A DNA stretch of 59,870 nt from Lachnospiraceae bacterium (GTDB taxonomy: Bacteria > Bacillota > Clostridia > Lachnospirales > Lachnospiraceae). The position numbers and the translations under genes are program-made. Below are positions 58,145-59,870 of this stretch, piece after piece (the first letter of the stretch is position 1; each line of letters opens with the position of its first letter). Location of the stretch: the NCBI GenBank assembly GCA_021200475.1, contig JAJQGP010000067.1, positions 19,360-79,229 of the forward strand, in the 5' to 3' direction. The notes under the pieces were generated by a model that saw only the letters and a program-made list of their open reading frames with translations, did not search any database and had not been told where the DNA came from.

Positions 58145-58174
58145 AGTACAGACCGCTAAGCGACGGTCTGTACT
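58145..58174. terminator. Hairpin between binding-protein and permease genes
   Basis: AGTACAGACCG and CGGTCTGTACT form a perfect 11-bp stem with an 8-base loop. It has no T-run and probably stabilises or attenuates the binding-protein message. The rest of 58099-58296 shows no gene. Confidence 0.6.
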
Positions 58175-58296
58175 TCATTGTGCACACAAACAATCGTTAT
58201 CCATTACACCATCGAGCAGACCTTTTCCACATCTGCCCCAATAAGTGTAACCAATAACAACAGATATACTATTACAAATCAGGCTGCAAACATTTC

Positions 58297-59547
58297 TCAG
58301 CCTGCGTAGCTCTGCAGAGTCTCCTGGAAGGTCGTCAGAGCTGCCAGCAGATCTTCGTCTGAGCTGTCATTGTAGTTGCCTGCAATGATGTCATCGCCAA
58401 AGGAAGTAGAAAGTGTCCAGAAATCATCCGGATACTGTCCCTGCGGAATCGTATAAGCCAGCTGCTCAGCCAGTGCGGAAAGAGCCTCATCGGCCTGAAC
58501 CGCATCGTCTGCCTGTGCCTCAACGTTCGACGGACCCCACCCTACTTCATTGTAGCGCTCAAGCTGTACTTCCGCGCTTGTGAGGTACTCAGCCAGTTCC
58601 ATGCATACAACAGCCTTGCCAATTTCGGTCTGCGGCTTTACACCAAGAAGCTTGAATCCGCCAAATCCGCTCATCTGATACTCAGTATCGTCTACCGTGA
58701 AGGTCGGAAGCTTCGCACACGCATAACCATCGCCAAACAGTTCTTTCGCTGCGGAAGAATCCCATGTACCGCTGACAACAGCCGCCGCATTCGTCGCATC
58801 ACCTACGGAAGAGCCATTATAGAAAGCACTTGAACCAGCCAGTTCAATAATCTTCTTGAAAGCTACAACGCCTTCGTCTGTAGCATAGGTAATATCAGAG
58901 CCTACAAACGCACCCGTCTCATCGGACTCATAAGTAGCCGTGCAGCCGGTGCCGAAGAAGAATGCCGGCTGATACCAGCCACTGTTGATCTCCATATAGA
59001 AGCCCTTGCCTGCTGCTTCGCAGTCCGCAAGAATCTGCTCCAGAGTCGTCGGGTCAGTGATCACGGTACTGTCATAATACAGGAAATAACCGTTATCAGA
59101 AGTCAGTGGGAACGCATAGGTGGACTCACCGGACATTGCAGCAGAAGCTGCGCCAGAGTCATTGTTCTCAGCAACAAATGTAGCGTAGTCGCCGGTCAGC
59201 TCCATCAGAGCGCCTGCACTCACCAGACGCGCCATCTGATCCTGCGCGAATCCATAGATATCAGCACCGGCCTCTACGTCCGTGATCATGTTGCTCGCCG
59301 CATCGCCTTCACCTACTGACTCAACGCTTACGGTGTAACCGGAATAGTTCTCATTAGAAGCGAGGAATTCCTCCGCCTTCGTCTTTGTAAACTCTGTAAC
59401 TTCATCTGCCACCCAGATCGTAATGGTGCCTTCGCCGTACTCGATCTCATCAGCGGAAACAACCCCTGTCATAGCGCCCGTCAGCGCCAGTGTAGCAAGA
59501 CTTGCGGCAGAACCGCGCAAAAACTCTCTTCTGGATATTCTGTTCAT
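58297..59547 (-). CDS. Extracellular maltodextrin-type binding protein, Tat-like signal
   Basis: 416-residue substrate-binding protein. The start at 59547 (MNRISRREFLRG) has AAGGAGG upstream. As in the other binding protein, the signal carries SRREFLRG and a hydrophobic stretch ending VVSADE, with no lipobox Cys. The mature part follows the MalE pattern (EGTITIWVADEVTEFTKTK, MITDVEAGADIYGFAQDQM, VVSGTWDSSAAKELF). It heads the operon with malF-malG-like genes. The leader is about 220 bases long, with twin palindromic operators just after the promoter. Confidence 0.93.
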   Translation of the reverse strand: MNRISRREFLRGSAASLATLALTGAMTGVVSADEIEYGEGTITIWVADEVTEFTKTKAEEFLASNENYSGYTVSVESVGEGDAASNMITDVEAGADIYGFAQDQMARLVSAGALMELTGDYATFVAENNDSGAASAAMSGESTYAFPLTSDNGYFLYYDSTVITDPTTLEQILADCEAAGKGFYMEINSGWYQPAFFFGTGCTATYESDETGAFVGSDITYATDEGVVAFKKIIELAGSSAFYNGSSVGDATNAAAVVSGTWDSSAAKELFGDGYACAKLPTFTVDDTEYQMSGFGGFKLLGVKPQTEIGKAVVCMELAEYLTSAEVQLERYNEVGWGPSNVEAQADDAVQADEALSALAEQLAYTIPQGQYPDDFWTLSTSFGDDIIAGNYNDSSDEDLLAALTTFQETLQSYAG

Positions 59548-59735
59548 AATGATTGTCCTCCTTATAGACATAATAGGTATACGGCAAACCATGCTCTCGA
59601 TCCGCCGTACCACGGACTGCCTGTGGAAACGCCCCCTCGCTCCTCTTGGCGGCAGGTCGCACCGCATTCTGAAAACGCTTCGCGTTGGAGCATCGCTCCG
59701 GAAAGCTTATCTCACTTCCTGCAATCCGCAATTTT

Positions 59736-59802
59736 GTTGCGCAACTGTTGCGCAACAGTTTGACCATAACAACAGTATACCTTATCTGTTTCTTCATGTC
59801 AA
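59736..59802 (-). promoter_or_regulatory. Promoter and twin palindromic operators of the MalE-type operon
   Basis: Minus strand TTGACA (59802-59797), 17 bp, TATACT (59779-59774). About 18-38 bases downstream of the -10 lie two perfect palindromes GTTGCGCAAC (59747-59756 and 59736-59745) separated by one base, so the whole 21-bp block is itself symmetric. TTGCGCAA cores recall LacI/MalR-family operators. The downstream position implies repression. No regulator gene of that family is in the window. Confidence 0.85.
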
Positions 59803-59870
59803 CTATACTAATTGTACAGTTAGCGTAAAATTTTTGTAGGAAAAAGTAAAAAGGGAACACCAGTTTGTGT

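Overview
The window looks like a piece of the chromosome of an anaerobic gut Firmicute of class Clostridia, most likely Lachnospiraceae. This is inferred from several features: strong AGGAGG ribosome-binding sites, a T-box leader in front of thrS, a class II galT, YtcP/LplB-type sugar permeases without their own ATPase, a DUF624 (YesL) protein, many plant-glycan glycosidases and an Rpn-type nuclease gene. The genus cannot be fixed from the sequence alone. No rRNA, tRNA, CRISPR array or complete insertion sequence was seen.

Layout. 0-5 kb: a heavy-metal P-type ATPase that runs off the left edge, then a GH3 glycosidase. 5.2-8.1 kb: cysD and a cysN-cysC fusion (sulfate activation). 8.2-13.3 kb: an S66 LD-carboxypeptidase and a three-gene ABC system with a NEW3-domain surface protein. 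13.7-23.5 kb: a plant-glycan locus with DUF624, GH51, GH127, GH31, a second DUF1680-type enzyme and an AraC activator. 23.6-27.2 kb: a two-gene ABC exporter. 27.2-29.7 kb: an AT-rich accessory stretch with a strongly structured ~200-nt element, a 27-residue hydrophobic peptide gene, an Rpn nuclease gene with a possible internal start, and an ABC ATPase remnant. 29.8-33.4 kb: a solute-binding protein and two permeases. 34-35.8 kb: an AAA ATPase plus DUF4276 pair, possibly defensive. 35.9-39.9 kb: thrS with a T-box and a small membrane protein, then an LCP protein. 40.1-41.7 kb: a DUF4143 ATPase with 33-bp direct repeats at its promoter. 41.8-50 kb: a secreted GH5 glucanase, galT-lacZ and an AraC regulator. 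49.8-59.8 kb: a DUF402 gene with an in-frame amber codon, GH53 galactanase, a zinc-ribbon protein, an unrecognised 663-residue protein, a secreted GH13 amylase, and a MalE/F/G-type importer behind twin palindromic operators.

How they fit. Secreted GH5 and GH13 would cut glucan and starch outside the cell. Two importers would take up oligosaccharides. GH3, GH31, GH51, GH127, GH2 and GH53, which lack signal peptides, would finish digestion inside, with galT feeding galactose into central metabolism. A conserved bipartite site (TTTTGCC-N5-ATCTGACCTTTTG, 4 bp before the -35) lies at two promoters of the arabinose/xylose enzyme cluster. A looser copy lies upstream of the first importer, which suggests one AraC-controlled regulon.

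The observations most worth following are the structured element at 27.5 kb, the shared operator, the Rpn internal start, the AAA-DUF4276 pair, the amber-interrupted DUF402 gene, the family of hairpin repeats, and the unrecognised protein at 51.8-53.8 kb.
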